Source: Picocystis sp. L7 (lineage: Eukaryota; Chlorophyta; Picocystophyceae; Picocystales; Picocystaceae). Taken from it: 64,000 nucleotides of DNA. The stretch covers positions 310,001-374,000 of the forward strand of contig QXJR01000009.1 in NCBI GenBank assembly GCA_020975725.1. The letters run 5' to 3'. Position 1 is the stretch's first letter; every line of letters begins with the position of its first letter. The notes below the pieces were generated by a model. The model was not told where the DNA came from. It made no database searches and worked only from the letters and a program-made list of their open reading frames with translations. The position numbers and the translations under genes were made by a program. Below are positions 12,262 through 21,829 of this stretch, piece by piece.

Positions 12262-13652
12262 CGTTCTATTCCAAGCGTCCTCCGTGGTGTCCACCTGCGC
12301 CCCTCGTTCCGCACCTTGAGCGGACGGCAAGGGATCACGAACCCACTGGTTCCCTTCCTGATTCGATTTTCGCGGTCCTGGTCGGTCCCAAAAGCCCACG
12401 CTCGACGCGCGATCGCACCCTGCGCCACCACCACGTGCGTGTCACGTTGGACGATCCTCGTGGCGGTCTGCTCGAGCACCTGGACCCTGGTGGCGGCGAC
12501 CCCCCCCTTCAGCGACGCCACTTGCATGTGCTGAAGAGGAATCTAGATCCTCAAAGAGATACGTCATCCATGGGATTCGAAGAGGGAGATTTTCGTTTCA
12601 AATGGGGTGACAATGGAAAGATACGTTCGAGGCCTCGTCGGGTCAGGGGTCGAAGCCGCCGCCGCCCTTGTCATCCGGGGGCATGAGTTGGTCGACCCGC
12701 GATGAAGACGAGTGATGAAAGGAGGGAAGGAAGGATTAGAACCGCAAGAAAAGCCCAATGGACTCGGGAGCCATCCCGGGCGGAGAAGAGGAGAGACGGG
12801 AGACAACGGGCAAACGTGACGCCCCGAAACATTCAGAAGGAAGGATCTTTAAGAAAGCTGAAATGCAGTATCGTCTCAAATACCGGTGGAGTGTCCTCCA
12901 TGTGGCGTCCATGTGCTCGTTTTGTTCCTCGACGGGTCAAACCTCTCACGGATCGATCTGGAGGATGAAATTCGGTCGACTTATCTCGTAAATCCCCGTG
13001 CCGTCGAGGATGGGGTGCCACGTAAGACATCGCACACGTGACCTGTATGTTCGGTTGATCCATAGGAATCTCGGTCTCGTTTCGGTTCGAACCGAACAGC
13101 CTCCCTTTCGATAGCTGGGGGTCATCCGGGTCGAAACCGGGCCTCCGTCCGAGGCCAACCCACATGTCGATGCGGGCATCCAAACGACACGTGGAAGATC
13201 CGATCGTGAAGCAGTCGCAGAACCACGAGATTGCGCAAGAAGAGATGGACAAGCATCGTGCCGAGGTCGACACCCAACCGCCGAACCACGCCAGGGAGGG
13301 ATGAGGCGGGCCCCCTGCACAGTCGGGACGCCACGAAAGGGGAAATCTGCTTAGTAAACCCTCGCAAGAGCAATCACGGGCGCTTGAAATGCGCCCTGTG
13401 AATGAAACCATAGCACTCCGACAGTGATCCACTTCGTTGTACCAATACACGCCCGTGTTATACTCTGGTTTTATTGCAGCTCTCCCAAGAGGATCCAGGA
13501 GCTTTGCTCCTGTGGACCCGGAGCAGACAACAACCCCCACCTGGTATGAATGCAGAAGGGCAAAGGAGCCGGTGATCAAGTCCACAGGACTCAACGCGTC
13601 CCAACGATCCGTTCTTTCCTCTTGTTTTATGGTCGAATGACAGCGACAATCG
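12262..13652. other. Long gene-poor interval bHLH / AK6
   Basis: About 1.4 kb, the longest gap in the window. It includes the bHLH promoter and possibly its first exon, CCCTTTCGA at 13103-13111, and the 3' UTR of AK6. Small plus-strand frames at 12570-12686 (38 codons) and 13164-13304 (46 residues) have no family I recognise. A short perfect hairpin CAGGAGC-TTT-GCTCCTG lies near 13496-13512. I cannot support a gene here. Confidence 0.4.
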
Positions 13653-14195
13653 TCAGTTCACAGGTGTTTTCCAGCCAGCGACCCATCGTGCCACTTTTTC
13701 CACGTTTTCCTCCATCTGCTCCACCGTGTTGCTTTGCAGCTGCTGCACTATTTCTCTCTTGTAACTGTCCAAGGCTTCTTCCAAGCACACGTTCATGATC
13801 TCACACTCCATGTTCTCGGAAAGCTTCTTGTCGCTATATCTCCTTGTTTTCAAACGCTCGTACAAGACAGCGGTGTCCGCCTGTAGAACCAAGACCATGT
13901 CGAACCAGCGTTCTGGAAAGAAGTCGCAGCTGTGGTGGTCCACGATGACGCCTCCGGAAGACACGATATCCTCCAGTGCGTCGCAGACCTTATCCTCGTC
14001 GACAAGGTAGCAATCGAATTCTTCGTCCCGTCCCGTGTGCAGGCTCTGCTCCCGAACCAACTTTCCGACGTCTACATGTCGCATCCCCGTCGCTTCTACC
14101 AACATTTCGCACGTAGTTGTTTTCCCCGTGCCTGGAGTCCCTGTCACCAACACGTTGGGCCGGCAGCGGTCCGCTGCGTTCGGTAAACTAGCCAT
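13653..14195 (-). CDS. AK6: Adenylate kinase isoenzyme 6 (Fap7/hCINAP)
   Basis: Small P-loop NTPase of 180 residues, nuclear, needed for late 18S rRNA maturation in the families studied. The P-loop is GTPGTGKTT near residue 15, followed by HVDVGKLV, the acidic DEEFDCYLVDEDKV region, and the Walker-B-like VIVDHHSCDFFPERWFD typical of Fap7/AK6. The C-terminal helix EEALDSYKREIVQQL is also family-typical. Start ATG at 14195; the frame is open further upstream, but family proteins begin just before the P-loop. Lies downstream of TAF5 on the same strand with a 173-bp gap. Confidence 0.92.
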   Translation of the reverse strand: MASLPNAADRCRPNVLVTGTPGTGKTTTCEMLVEATGMRHVDVGKLVREQSLHTGRDEEFDCYLVDEDKVCDALEDIVSSGGVIVDHHSCDFFPERWFDMVLVLQADTAVLYERLKTRRYSDKKLSENMECEIMNVCLEEALDSYKREIVQQLQSNTVEQMEENVEKVARWVAGWKTPVN

Positions 14196-14368
14196 GGAGA
14201 TTTCGAATTCTCCACCGCCGCCAGTGGTTGTGAAGGAATCTTGGACACCGACATCCCCTTGACAGCGAATACGATTGACCCCGGGTTTACAAGGATTGGC
14301 AGGCAAGGAAAAGAATAGAAGTGATTGGTTTACTTTATTGACAGGTGCTGGGTGAATGGAAAGAAATT

Positions 14369-16288
14369 CTAAATGAAGATCTCCCGAGGCTCCGTTCGGC
14401 AAAAGGCACCACCAGCAAGGAGGGTGTTGCTGGGCGTGAACTGGACCTGGTAAACAGGCGTTGCTTTGGTGCGATACTTCTTAAGTAAGGACTCATCGGT
14501 AGCTCCTGCTTCTTGTCCCGGAGACGTCGCGCTTTGCGAGGGAGAAGCCGTGTTGAAAAGGCAAACGGTATCATCTGCTCCTCCCGATGCCAACAGCGAA
14601 CCCTCGGCACAGAATGCTAGGGAATTAACGGACATTCCATGCCCGTTGAGAGTCGCTAGTCGTTTTCCCTGTGCTATATCCCATAGCATCACTGTGCCAT
14701 TGTCTGCCCCCGATGCAAGTGTCTTTCCATCGGGGGAGAAAGTCAGAGAAGTGACCGTGCCATGATGCCCAATCAGCAGCCTAACGCAATTCCCTGTACG
14801 GACATCCCAAAGTCTAAGCGACTTGTCGCTTGAGCCTGTTGCTATGTAGTGACAATTTGGATGCCACTGAAGTACATCTACATCTGTTGCATGCCCAGCA
14901 AAAATCCGGAGCGGATAGGTTCTATCTGTTACCCATAGCCTTGCCGTCCTATCGTGACAAGCGCTTGCAAAGTAAGCACCTTGAGGACACCATTTGACAT
15001 CCCAGACCGGATTGTTGTGCCCCCTGTAACTCACCAGGTTTGCTTTCATTTCCGTGCTCCATAGTCTTATCGTGCAATCTGCCGAGCAACTCAACAGAAG
15101 CTCCTCGTCTGGGCTGAAATCCACCCCATAGACCGGGCCAGCATGACCAATCAGACGGGTGAACGGTGCATCAGGATCGATTGGTGCGCAATTCCCCAGA
15201 GAGGGACTCCCATCTGCAGCCATGGAATTTAGACCGCCCACCCCACGGTTGTCGCAGTCATACAATCTGACAGACGAGTCCAGAAATCCAGCCGCCACGG
15301 TTGACCCATCCATATTGAAGGACAACGCAGACATGCTGTTGTAGGTGCTCACAAAGGTGTAGAATGCAATAGACGGTAAGTTTTCTGGTGTAAGAGCTTG
15401 TCTCTGCTTCATTTGCCGGAGCCTGACGTCTACGACCTCGGGTGGTAGCTCGGGCAGGGGGATTCTACTCTTCAATCTAGAGGCTTCCAAAGCTTTAGCC
15501 TTCTTCTCTTCCTTCTTTGTCCTTTTGTTGGGCTTCTCTTCTCCATTCTCCTTTTCCAACTCTTGCTTGAGCAAGTCCTCCATGTTTCTTTCCAACAGCT
15601 GCAACTGAATGGGGACGCTGTTGACCTGCAGGGCATCCTCATCCACATCCGTGGCAATGACGATTTCCGAATCATCTTGCGACGGTTTCTGGTCTCCCAC
15701 GACAAGCACGACCCTTGCGTTGATCACGGACAGGATGAGCAGCATTTCTTTGGTGTGCAGGAATCTCTTGAGCAGTTCGAAGGAGTACTCGCACAGCCTG
15801 ACCCTGTACTTTGCTTTCCAGAGCCTCCTGGCGGTTGCATCGGATTCGATTTGTTCCGGCAACACGACCCCGTGAAGCGCTCCCACTTCGTCTGCAAACA
15901 TCCCTCCTCGTTCGACGAACCTGTCTTGTTGGGTTTCCAGCAGCTTCTGTGCTTCTGCCGTCCTGCCGTGGTGGATGAGTTCCAGGTAGCATCGTACGAA
16001 GACGGGAAAGAGCAGCCTTCCCAGTTCTCCCTTGTACATGTCGAGCGAGTGGTCCACCCATTGCACAAGCATTCCATAACCTTTCGCATAAGCGAGGGGG
16101 TCTTCGTCGGCGAGTGCGTACAAGGGTATCTTCCTGGCCACTTCTTCTTCTGGATCTTTCTCTGCACCCGTTCCTTTGCCACCCGTGGCGTCCCACTCCT
16201 TCTTCATCGCCGTTTCCGCCTGTTCGTACCCTCTCTTTCGCAGATAGGCCAGCACGAGCTCGTCCAGTTCGCCATCTCCTGCGCGCAT
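14369..16288 (-). CDS. TAF5: TFIID subunit TAF5 (WD40)
   Basis: A 639-residue subunit of the general transcription factor TFIID (TAF5 is often shared with SAGA). The N-terminal LisH-like helix pair LDELVLAYLRKRGYEQAE is followed by the TAF5 NTD2 domain (LVQWVDHSLDMYKGEL, LFPVFVRCYLELI), a charged linker with a probable nuclear signal (NKRTKKEEKKAK), and six to seven WD40 repeats (HAGPVYGVDFSPD, HNNPVWDVKWCP, HHGTVTSLTFSPDG, HGMSVNSLAFC). The order is diagnostic. Start ATG at 16288 immediately precedes the LisH region. No intron is needed. Divergent from the SWIB gene over 340 bp, so two nuclear gene-expression factors share a promoter. Confidence 0.93.
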   Translation of the reverse strand: MRAGDGELDELVLAYLRKRGYEQAETAMKKEWDATGGKGTGAEKDPEEEVARKIPLYALADEDPLAYAKGYGMLVQWVDHSLDMYKGELGRLLFPVFVRCYLELIHHGRTAEAQKLLETQQDRFVERGGMFADEVGALHGVVLPEQIESDATARRLWKAKYRVRLCEYSFELLKRFLHTKEMLLILSVINARVVLVVGDQKPSQDDSEIVIATDVDEDALQVNSVPIQLQLLERNMEDLLKQELEKENGEEKPNKRTKKEEKKAKALEASRLKSRIPLPELPPEVVDVRLRQMKQRQALTPENLPSIAFYTFVSTYNSMSALSFNMDGSTVAAGFLDSSVRLYDCDNRGVGGLNSMAADGSPSLGNCAPIDPDAPFTRLIGHAGPVYGVDFSPDEELLLSCSADCTIRLWSTEMKANLVSYRGHNNPVWDVKWCPQGAYFASACHDRTARLWVTDRTYPLRIFAGHATDVDVLQWHPNCHYIATGSSDKSLRLWDVRTGNCVRLLIGHHGTVTSLTFSPDGKTLASGADNGTVMLWDIAQGKRLATLNGHGMSVNSLAFCAEGSLLASGGADDTVCLFNTASPSQSATSPGQEAGATDESLLKKYRTKATPVYQVQFTPSNTLLAGGAFCRTEPREIFI

Positions 16289-16627
16289 CCCTGCGCCACG
16301 CCTCCCAAACCCTCTCCACAGTCTGCCTGACCGACTCGTTTCCACCTCCAATGAACCCCCCCTTCTCTCCGGTCTCGACCTGGATGGGTCCGGGTTCAGA
16401 TCCCATCCTTGACCCGGGGGCAGCCGATCCCACCCAGGCGTGAAACCCAGTCCTTGCCAGACCCACGACCCGAAGGGGGACGGATCCCACCCCTCTTCGT
16501 TTCCGATCCATCCGGTTCGGGATCCCAACGAAAGGGAAGGCGGATCGGAAGGGGATCGGGTTCGATCCCCAATCCAAACCGAAGGGAACCCAGAAACAGA
16601 TCCCACACGACGAGACGAAAGGGAACG
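16289..16627. promoter_or_regulatory. Divergent promoter TAF5 / SWIB
   Basis: A 339-bp GC-rich shared promoter with repeated CGAAAGGG / CGAAGGG(G) and GGGATC elements, variants of the CCCTTTCGA-type motif seen elsewhere. No other feature seen. Confidence 0.4.
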
Positions 16628-18006
16628 ATGATGCGCACAGGAACGCAAGAAAACGGACCACCAGGGATCGCGAGGAACGCCGAAGTGGCACCCGCCGCGA
16701 AGAAGAAGAAGAAGAGGAAAGAAAGGGAACAGGATGCCCTGAGAAAGGTGCGTGGGAAATGCGAAGGTGAAAGGGTGGGGTCGAAGAAGCGAAACGAGAG
16801 CGTGCGTGAGGACGGAAACGAAGACTCGAGATGCTGACGCCAGTGGACCTCGAAAAGGTGGCTGCTTTCATACCGGAATCGAAGCTCTTCGGACAGCTCA
16901 AGGACATGGAACAAAAGATGGACGCCTCGCTCGCACGGAAAAAGTGCCAAGTGCAAGAAACCGCCAAAGAACCCAAACGAACCCCCGCCACGTTGCGTCT
17001 GTACGTCTTCAACAGCCACGCACACCAAAAGGATGGACAAGAGGCCAAAGAACCGCCCTCTTGGACCCTGTTCCTCTACGGAAAACTGATTCGGCCGAAA
17101 CAGGAGAGGAAAGCGGAAAACAAGACTCAAACGGAGCAACAGGCGGAAGAGGACGAAGACGAGGACGAACCGAAGCTCTCGCAAATGCTTCGGGAAGTCC
17201 ACGTCCAACTGGACGAAAAGCTGTTCCCCGGAGAGAAGGGGAAGGCCGTCTGGAAAGCAGAAGAAGGAAAAAAACCCATTGAATGTTTCGAGATTAAACG
17301 CACAGGATCCAAAGAAACCCAAGCGAGAATCACCCTGCACCTGGACCAAGTTCCACCCCGATTCGAACTTTCCAAGCCGCTGGCGGAACTGCTGGGCATG
17401 CAGGTGGAGACAAAACCTAATGTGATTGCAGCTCTGTGGCAATACATCAAAAACAACCAATGTCAACTGAGGAATGAGCCGCAGGTGATCAAATGCGATG
17501 AAAAGCTCAAGCAGGTATTTGGAAATCAAGAAAAGATAGGGTTCACCAAGCTGGCCTCCAGCCTGCAGGAACACTTGTTGCCTGAACCTCCAGTCGCGTT
17601 TGATTATACAATCAAGGTGGACGGTTCGACTCCCACCCATCCCGATGTGTATGACCTTTACATTGATGCCCCGGCTTCTTCGAGTGGATACGAAGAATTT
17701 CTGCGGTCCGTCAATAGTGACAAGGTGGTGGAACAGTGTGAGAGAGAGATCAGTTCGCTCGCAAGCAGGGTTGACGAGCACAAAAGAAGGAGAGCCTTTT
17801 TCCTTGGTTTCAGTCACTCCCCTGTGGACTTCATCAACTCTCTCATTGCATCTCAGTCCCGGGACCTCAAGGTCATGAAGTCAAGTGAAGCACAGAACTA
17901 TGCCAAGCTCGGAGGGCGTGCAGAATTTTACAAGCTCCCGTGGGCCCAAGATGCAGTGGTCAAGTATTTGCAACGCAGGTTGGCTGCAGGTGCCATAGAG
18001 TCTTGA
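16628..18006 (+). CDS. BAF60/SWP73-type SWI/SNF subunit (SWIB domain)
   Basis: Chromatin-remodelling complex subunit related to SMARCD/CHC1. The SWIB fold lies in the centre (PRFELSKPLAELLGM, PNVIAALWQYIKNNQC, then a loop ending in LASSLQEHLLP). The preceding region LEKVAAFIPESKLF, with DASLARKK and TLRLYVFNSHA after it, matches the BAF60 N-terminal block, and an acidic insert (EEDEDEDE) separates it from SWIB. I model exon 1 at 16628-16747 (40 residues with a Lys-rich KKKKRK stretch), intron donor GTGCGTGG, and exon 2 from 16831; both borders are phase 0. The simpler alternative is a start at ATG 16831. TGTAAATAAA at 18124-18133 suggests that the transcript ends inside the opposing gene. Confidence 0.85.
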
Positions 18007-18072
18007 TTTCCAGCTGATCAGTGTAGCCCTGAACAGCTGGCATTCGTTTGCATCTACGGCAACAGCTTGCGC

Positions 18073-20046
18073 TTATTCAAGCTTTCCTTGATCAGCAAAG
18101 GCCTGCCGTGTGACTGGACTCGCTGTAAATAAACTCCTGCCTCCCCGCTTTGCCGAGAGCATTTTAAAGGGGGTGGTGCCCTTGCCAAACTTTGCTGGCG
18201 TTTGTGCCAGTGACCTATCTATTCCTCTGCCGTTTCGCATGCCAGTAGCCAGAGCTATCGGTGACACTTTCTGTGAAGGTTCATCTGCGCCTCGTGGTGC
18301 ATCTACTCCTGACTGTAGTGAATTGAGCTGGACAGGGGGCTTGAAGAGGGGCGGGTCTTCTCCAGCAAAACTTCTGCTCCTCAACGTATAGCTTAAACCC
18401 ACCGAAGAATTCAACGAGGTTGCAAACTTTTGACCTGAATGAGTACCTGAATCCATTGGATCTTCGTCGTTGGGACAAATCTCCAAGATGCTGCTATCCT
18501 TCCCTACGAGAGCTTCGTCTGTGGTCACTTGCATGTTCATCTGCGTTTCTGCCAGGAACATGGCCGCTGAGCGCAAGAGGCTTTTCCGGAGTGCCATGGC
18601 CCTTGGCTCCCATCTGTTCCCGGTCAGCTCGGGCAAGCGCTGTCCAGCAGCGATGGCCTCGGGGTATCGACCTCGAATCATGTAATAGATGATCAAAAAC
18701 TCTCCCTCCTTTTGTCCGGCGTGTTCTTCGAAATATTGGCAAGTAGCGAGTTCCTCTTCCTTGTTGAAAGGTAATTTGACAAAGTGGTCCAGTTTCTTGT
18801 GGTGCTTGCAGTGCTCTACAACCAGCCGGGTCAAGCTGTCTACGAAGTGCTTGCGTCTGTTCCCATCCTTGACACAAGAGTAGAGCTTCCTTGCTGTGAA
18901 GTGGGCTTTTGGAAGCAGGTCGCAGTCAAGGTAAACCCTGACCGTGACCAGGCATTCAACAAGGCTCCCTTCTGTGCCAGTGGAGATGTAGTCCTCGTCA
19001 ATTCCACGGATCATGAGCAACTGGAAAGCCTCATCGTTGTACCCATGGCTTGCCAGGACTCTTATTAGCTTGAACGAGAGGTTTTCGCTAGCCGACGTTG
19101 CTAGAACCTGACATGCTTTGTCTAGCCCATCCTCTCGTTCATCGTCCATCAAGAACGCCGCGTGAGCCTCCTGCACCACCTCCATCCTCAAGGAGAAAGC
19201 GATGGCAAAATCAAGCTTGCAGTTCTCGAACATCCCTGCATCAAACAAGTAGTACAGCCACAATGCCATGCGATGTTCTGAGCTTGCACGAGGTCGATCG
19301 AGAAAGGCAAGCTTTGCTGCTGCTTGGAGATCTTGGGGAGGATAGACTCCTTGCTCTGCCAAGTCTCCCAGAAGATCGTCGAGGAACAGGCTGACGTTAT
19401 CCCGTCCGGAATCCTTGTCTCTCCTACGCTTGACACTTTCTCTCCATTCCTCCAGGCTATCGAACCTACCCGTAGGCCTGGATCGATCCAATCGTTTTGC
19501 TTTGCACCAACTCAGCACGCGGTAGTACAGCATCAGGTCTCGCAGTTTCCCCCTTGCCTCACCCATTTTCTCCCTCAGTAGTTCTCGTTTTCCACCTGTT
19601 CCTTCAGTCCTTCCAACTTTATCTCCTACATGATCTGCACCCAGTGCGCACAGGACAGCATCCAGCCAGCTGAGGATGGTTCCTTTCCGTTTGGCATCTG
19701 TCCGCCCACCCCTTCCTTCTCTTTCCATCCTTTCGAAGACCCATTCGGCCAGCATTTCGCCGTCCATGAGGTAGGCGTCTTCTGCGTCGGACGAGACCAC
19801 GTGTGCGTCCATACACACGTCTATGGCGTAGTTGACGACGAGGCATCCGATCCCACGCTGGATCGCCACGTCGAAGATCTCTTGCAGTTTCATCCTCTTG
19901 TCTTTCCTCCCTGCACCTTCCGTCCTCCTGGCCACCCATCCTTCCGCTTCGCACGCCTCGTGCAGTTCTTCCACGTTCTTCAGTAGGTCCACGGCCCGCG
20001 TGGAGGCGAGCATCGTCCCGATGTCTTCCTTCGCCGCCACGTCCAT
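18073..20046 (-). CDS. ELYS/HOS1-like nuclear pore protein
   Basis: A 657-residue protein with an ELYS-like alpha-solenoid, the domain shared by animal ELYS (Mel-28) and plant HOS1 of the nuclear pore outer ring. The best landmarks are LPFNKEEELATCQYF followed by GEFLIIYYMIRGRYPEAI, the typical ELYS-domain end, and AMALWLYYLFDAG earlier. Unlike plant HOS1, I see no RING finger at the N-terminus, and unlike animal ELYS no beta-propeller. The C-terminal 150 residues are Ser/Pro/Gly-rich and probably disordered. The ATG at 20046 was chosen because upstream sequence is CT microsatellite. Ends 66 bp from the stop of the SWIB gene, tail to tail. Confidence 0.7.
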   Translation of the reverse strand: MDVAAKEDIGTMLASTRAVDLLKNVEELHEACEAEGWVARRTEGAGRKDKRMKLQEIFDVAIQRGIGCLVVNYAIDVCMDAHVVSSDAEDAYLMDGEMLAEWVFERMEREGRGGRTDAKRKGTILSWLDAVLCALGADHVGDKVGRTEGTGGKRELLREKMGEARGKLRDLMLYYRVLSWCKAKRLDRSRPTGRFDSLEEWRESVKRRRDKDSGRDNVSLFLDDLLGDLAEQGVYPPQDLQAAAKLAFLDRPRASSEHRMALWLYYLFDAGMFENCKLDFAIAFSLRMEVVQEAHAAFLMDDEREDGLDKACQVLATSASENLSFKLIRVLASHGYNDEAFQLLMIRGIDEDYISTGTEGSLVECLVTVRVYLDCDLLPKAHFTARKLYSCVKDGNRRKHFVDSLTRLVVEHCKHHKKLDHFVKLPFNKEEELATCQYFEEHAGQKEGEFLIIYYMIRGRYPEAIAAGQRLPELTGNRWEPRAMALRKSLLRSAAMFLAETQMNMQVTTDEALVGKDSSILEICPNDEDPMDSGTHSGQKFATSLNSSVGLSYTLRSRSFAGEDPPLFKPPVQLNSLQSGVDAPRGADEPSQKVSPIALATGMRNGRGIDRSLAQTPAKFGKGTTPFKMLSAKRGGRSLFTASPVTRQAFADQGKLE

Positions 20047-20063
20047 CGCACCTCTCCGCCACG

Positions 20064-20256
20064 CGCTTCCCTCTCTCTCCCTCTCTCCCTCTCTCTCTCT
20101 CTCTCTCCCTCTCAATCCCTCTCTCTCCCTCTCAATCCCTCTCTCTCTCCCTCTCAATCCCTCTCCCTCTCAATCCCTCTCTCTCTCTCTCTCTCTCTCT
20201 CCCTCTCTCTCCCTCACACACGCACACACACAGAGTCTCTCTCTGCCAACCCCTCT
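20064..20256. repeat. CT-rich microsatellite with CCCTCTCAAT units
   Basis: A run of (CT)n interrupted by repeated blocks reading CTCTCAATCCCTCTCTC, ending in a short CA/CG tract (CACACACGCACACACACA, about 20215-20232). It begins about 20 bp upstream of the ELYS/HOS1-like start codon. The minus strand is GA-rich, so any 5' UTR here would be purine-only. Confidence 0.95.
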
Positions 20257-20532
20257 CAATCTACTGCCGTCTCGTTCCTGTCTGTCCATGGGTCCTGGCA
20301 GCCTCCCCCGACCGACCGATCCTTAAGGGTCGATCGATCGGGTTCAGAAGGGGGATCGGGTGGGGTGTAGAAGGAGGATCGGGTCGGGTTCGATCGGGGG
20401 AAGGGGAAGGAAAGAGGCGGGAAATCCCACCAGACAGCTCCAGGCGCAGAGCAGTGCAGGAGGGGGGTCGTCGAAGGTCGCCACACACACACACACACAC
20501 ACGCGAAACGACCAACAAACAGAGAGAGAGAG
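20257..20532. promoter_or_regulatory. Divergent promoter, ELYS-like / SUN
   Basis: The rest of the shared promoter. It holds a GATCGATCGATCGGG-like element near 20330, repeated GGATCGGGT(T/G)GGG sequences, a (CA)n tract at 20483-20502 and a GAGAGA run directly before the SUN start codon. Confidence 0.45.
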
Positions 20533-21615
20533 ATGGTGCGTGGCCGATCAGTCACCCGGAAGGAAGAGGTCGAGAAAGAAGGAGAGGGAAAAGACAAGGA
20601 TGGGAAGGAGAAAGGGAGGAAGGAAGCCTCGCCAGGAAGGTCGCCCAGTCCTGCACCTCGAAGAATCAAGACCAAAACCAACCGAAACGTGCCATTCGTA
20701 AGAGAAAACCGAACCATACTCGTCTCCGCGGTGTTCTCCCTGTGCGTGGTGCTGGTGGGAATGCTGCTCGGAAAAATGAACACCAAAGAAGTCATCCCGA
20801 GCGGAAGGGACGTCGAACGATTCCTCTTCGAAAAGATGCAAGCGATCGACACCAAACTGATCGAACTAGGGGAACAGATGAAGGGGATGGCTACCGCGGA
20901 TTCCCTCCAACAGATGAAGAAAGAATTGGACAGATCCAAGGAAAGGATGGAACTACACGAAGCCAAGGTCAAGAGAGTCATCGACTCCTGGAAAGGGAGA
21001 CCCATGCTCACCAAAGAACAGCTCCAAAACGAGCTAGATCGTATCTCAGCAGACAAAACCGGAAGGATAGATTACGCACTCTACGCAGGAGGGGGCAGGG
21101 TCGTAGGACACTCCCCGTTGACTCCACAAATTCCCACAGGGGGATTGTTGTCATACCTGCCCTGGCCCTTGAACAGGCTCTTCCACGAGCGTGTGCACCC
21201 CAGTGCCAACGCTTGGGTGCTCATGCCAAGCGGAGGAATCAATGGTCTTTCTGAGGTTCCGGGGAATTGCCTACCTCTCAACGGGTCTACAGGGTTTATC
21301 GACATCCATCTGCGGGAGACGATCGTTCCAGACGCCATCACAGTGGAACACATTCCGGTAGAGATTGCCTACAACCCCGGCAGTGCACCGAAGGATTTCC
21401 TGGTGTATGGATGGCAGGGCCGTGCCAAGCCCGATGCAGGAGGATTGGTGTCATTGGGCAGCTTCACGTACGACCTCCAGGGGCACCCAGTGCAAACCTT
21501 TGCTTTTCAGCCAGTGACGCAAGCAGTGGATCACATTCGTTTCCTGCTCCAGTCCAACCATGGCCATTCCATGTACACTTGTGTGTATCGCATTCGCATC
21601 CATGGCGTCAAGTAG
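20533..21615 (+). CDS. SUN-domain protein, inner nuclear envelope
   Basis: A 360-residue LINC-complex protein that should anchor the nucleus to the cytoskeleton through KASH partners. Order: a very basic nucleoplasmic N-terminus (about 60 residues), one transmembrane helix (ILVSAVFSLCVVLVGMLLG, near 62-80), a coiled coil (about 95-150, EKMQAIDTKLIELGEQM and QMKKELDRSKERM), and the C-terminal SUN domain (about 165-360). SUN landmarks are DYALYAGGGRVV, GNCLPLNGSTGFI and the final MYTCVYRIRIHG. Length and layout resemble plant classical SUN1/SUN2. The first ATG of the frame was used. Its divergent partner is an ELYS/HOS1-like pore protein. Confidence 0.92.
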   Translation: MVRGRSVTRKEEVEKEGEGKDKDGKEKGRKEASPGRSPSPAPRRIKTKTNRNVPFVRENRTILVSAVFSLCVVLVGMLLGKMNTKEVIPSGRDVERFLFEKMQAIDTKLIELGEQMKGMATADSLQQMKKELDRSKERMELHEAKVKRVIDSWKGRPMLTKEQLQNELDRISADKTGRIDYALYAGGGRVVGHSPLTPQIPTGGLLSYLPWPLNRLFHERVHPSANAWVLMPSGGINGLSEVPGNCLPLNGSTGFIDIHLRETIVPDAITVEHIPVEIAYNPGSAPKDFLVYGWQGRAKPDAGGLVSLGSFTYDLQGHPVQTFAFQPVTQAVDHIRFLLQSNHGHSMYTCVYRIRIHGVK

Positions 21616-21829
21616 TTCCACATCCTTATCTATTTCGAGTTTTCCATGTGTAATTTAATCTTCGTTCCGGTGATTTGCTTCACCTCTTGTTTCTTGTGGG
21701 TCTTGCACGCATGGATCCATGCCTGGTCACCACTCGTACACCCACCACCAATCCGCCGGCGCGCAGAAACGGGGAACGTTCCACCGAACACGTCCGCGGC
21801 ACCGCCTCGCACCGGCTTGTGTGAAAGAC

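Noticed and set aside
11896-12534. Leucine-rich frame opposite the bHLH gene
   Set aside because: It is the antisense of polyglutamine codons; the bHLH domain on the other strand is unmistakable.
13496-13512. Perfect 7-bp hairpin CAGGAGC-TTT-GCTCCTG near an AGCTTTGC word as in U4 snRNA
   Set aside because: Only eight bases agree with the U4 5' end; no U6-pairing region or Sm site follows.
12833-13594. 253-codon minus-strand frame in the bHLH/AK6 gap
   Set aside because: No recognisable domain, Cys/Ser/Trp-rich, and explained by low TA content; not supported as a gene.
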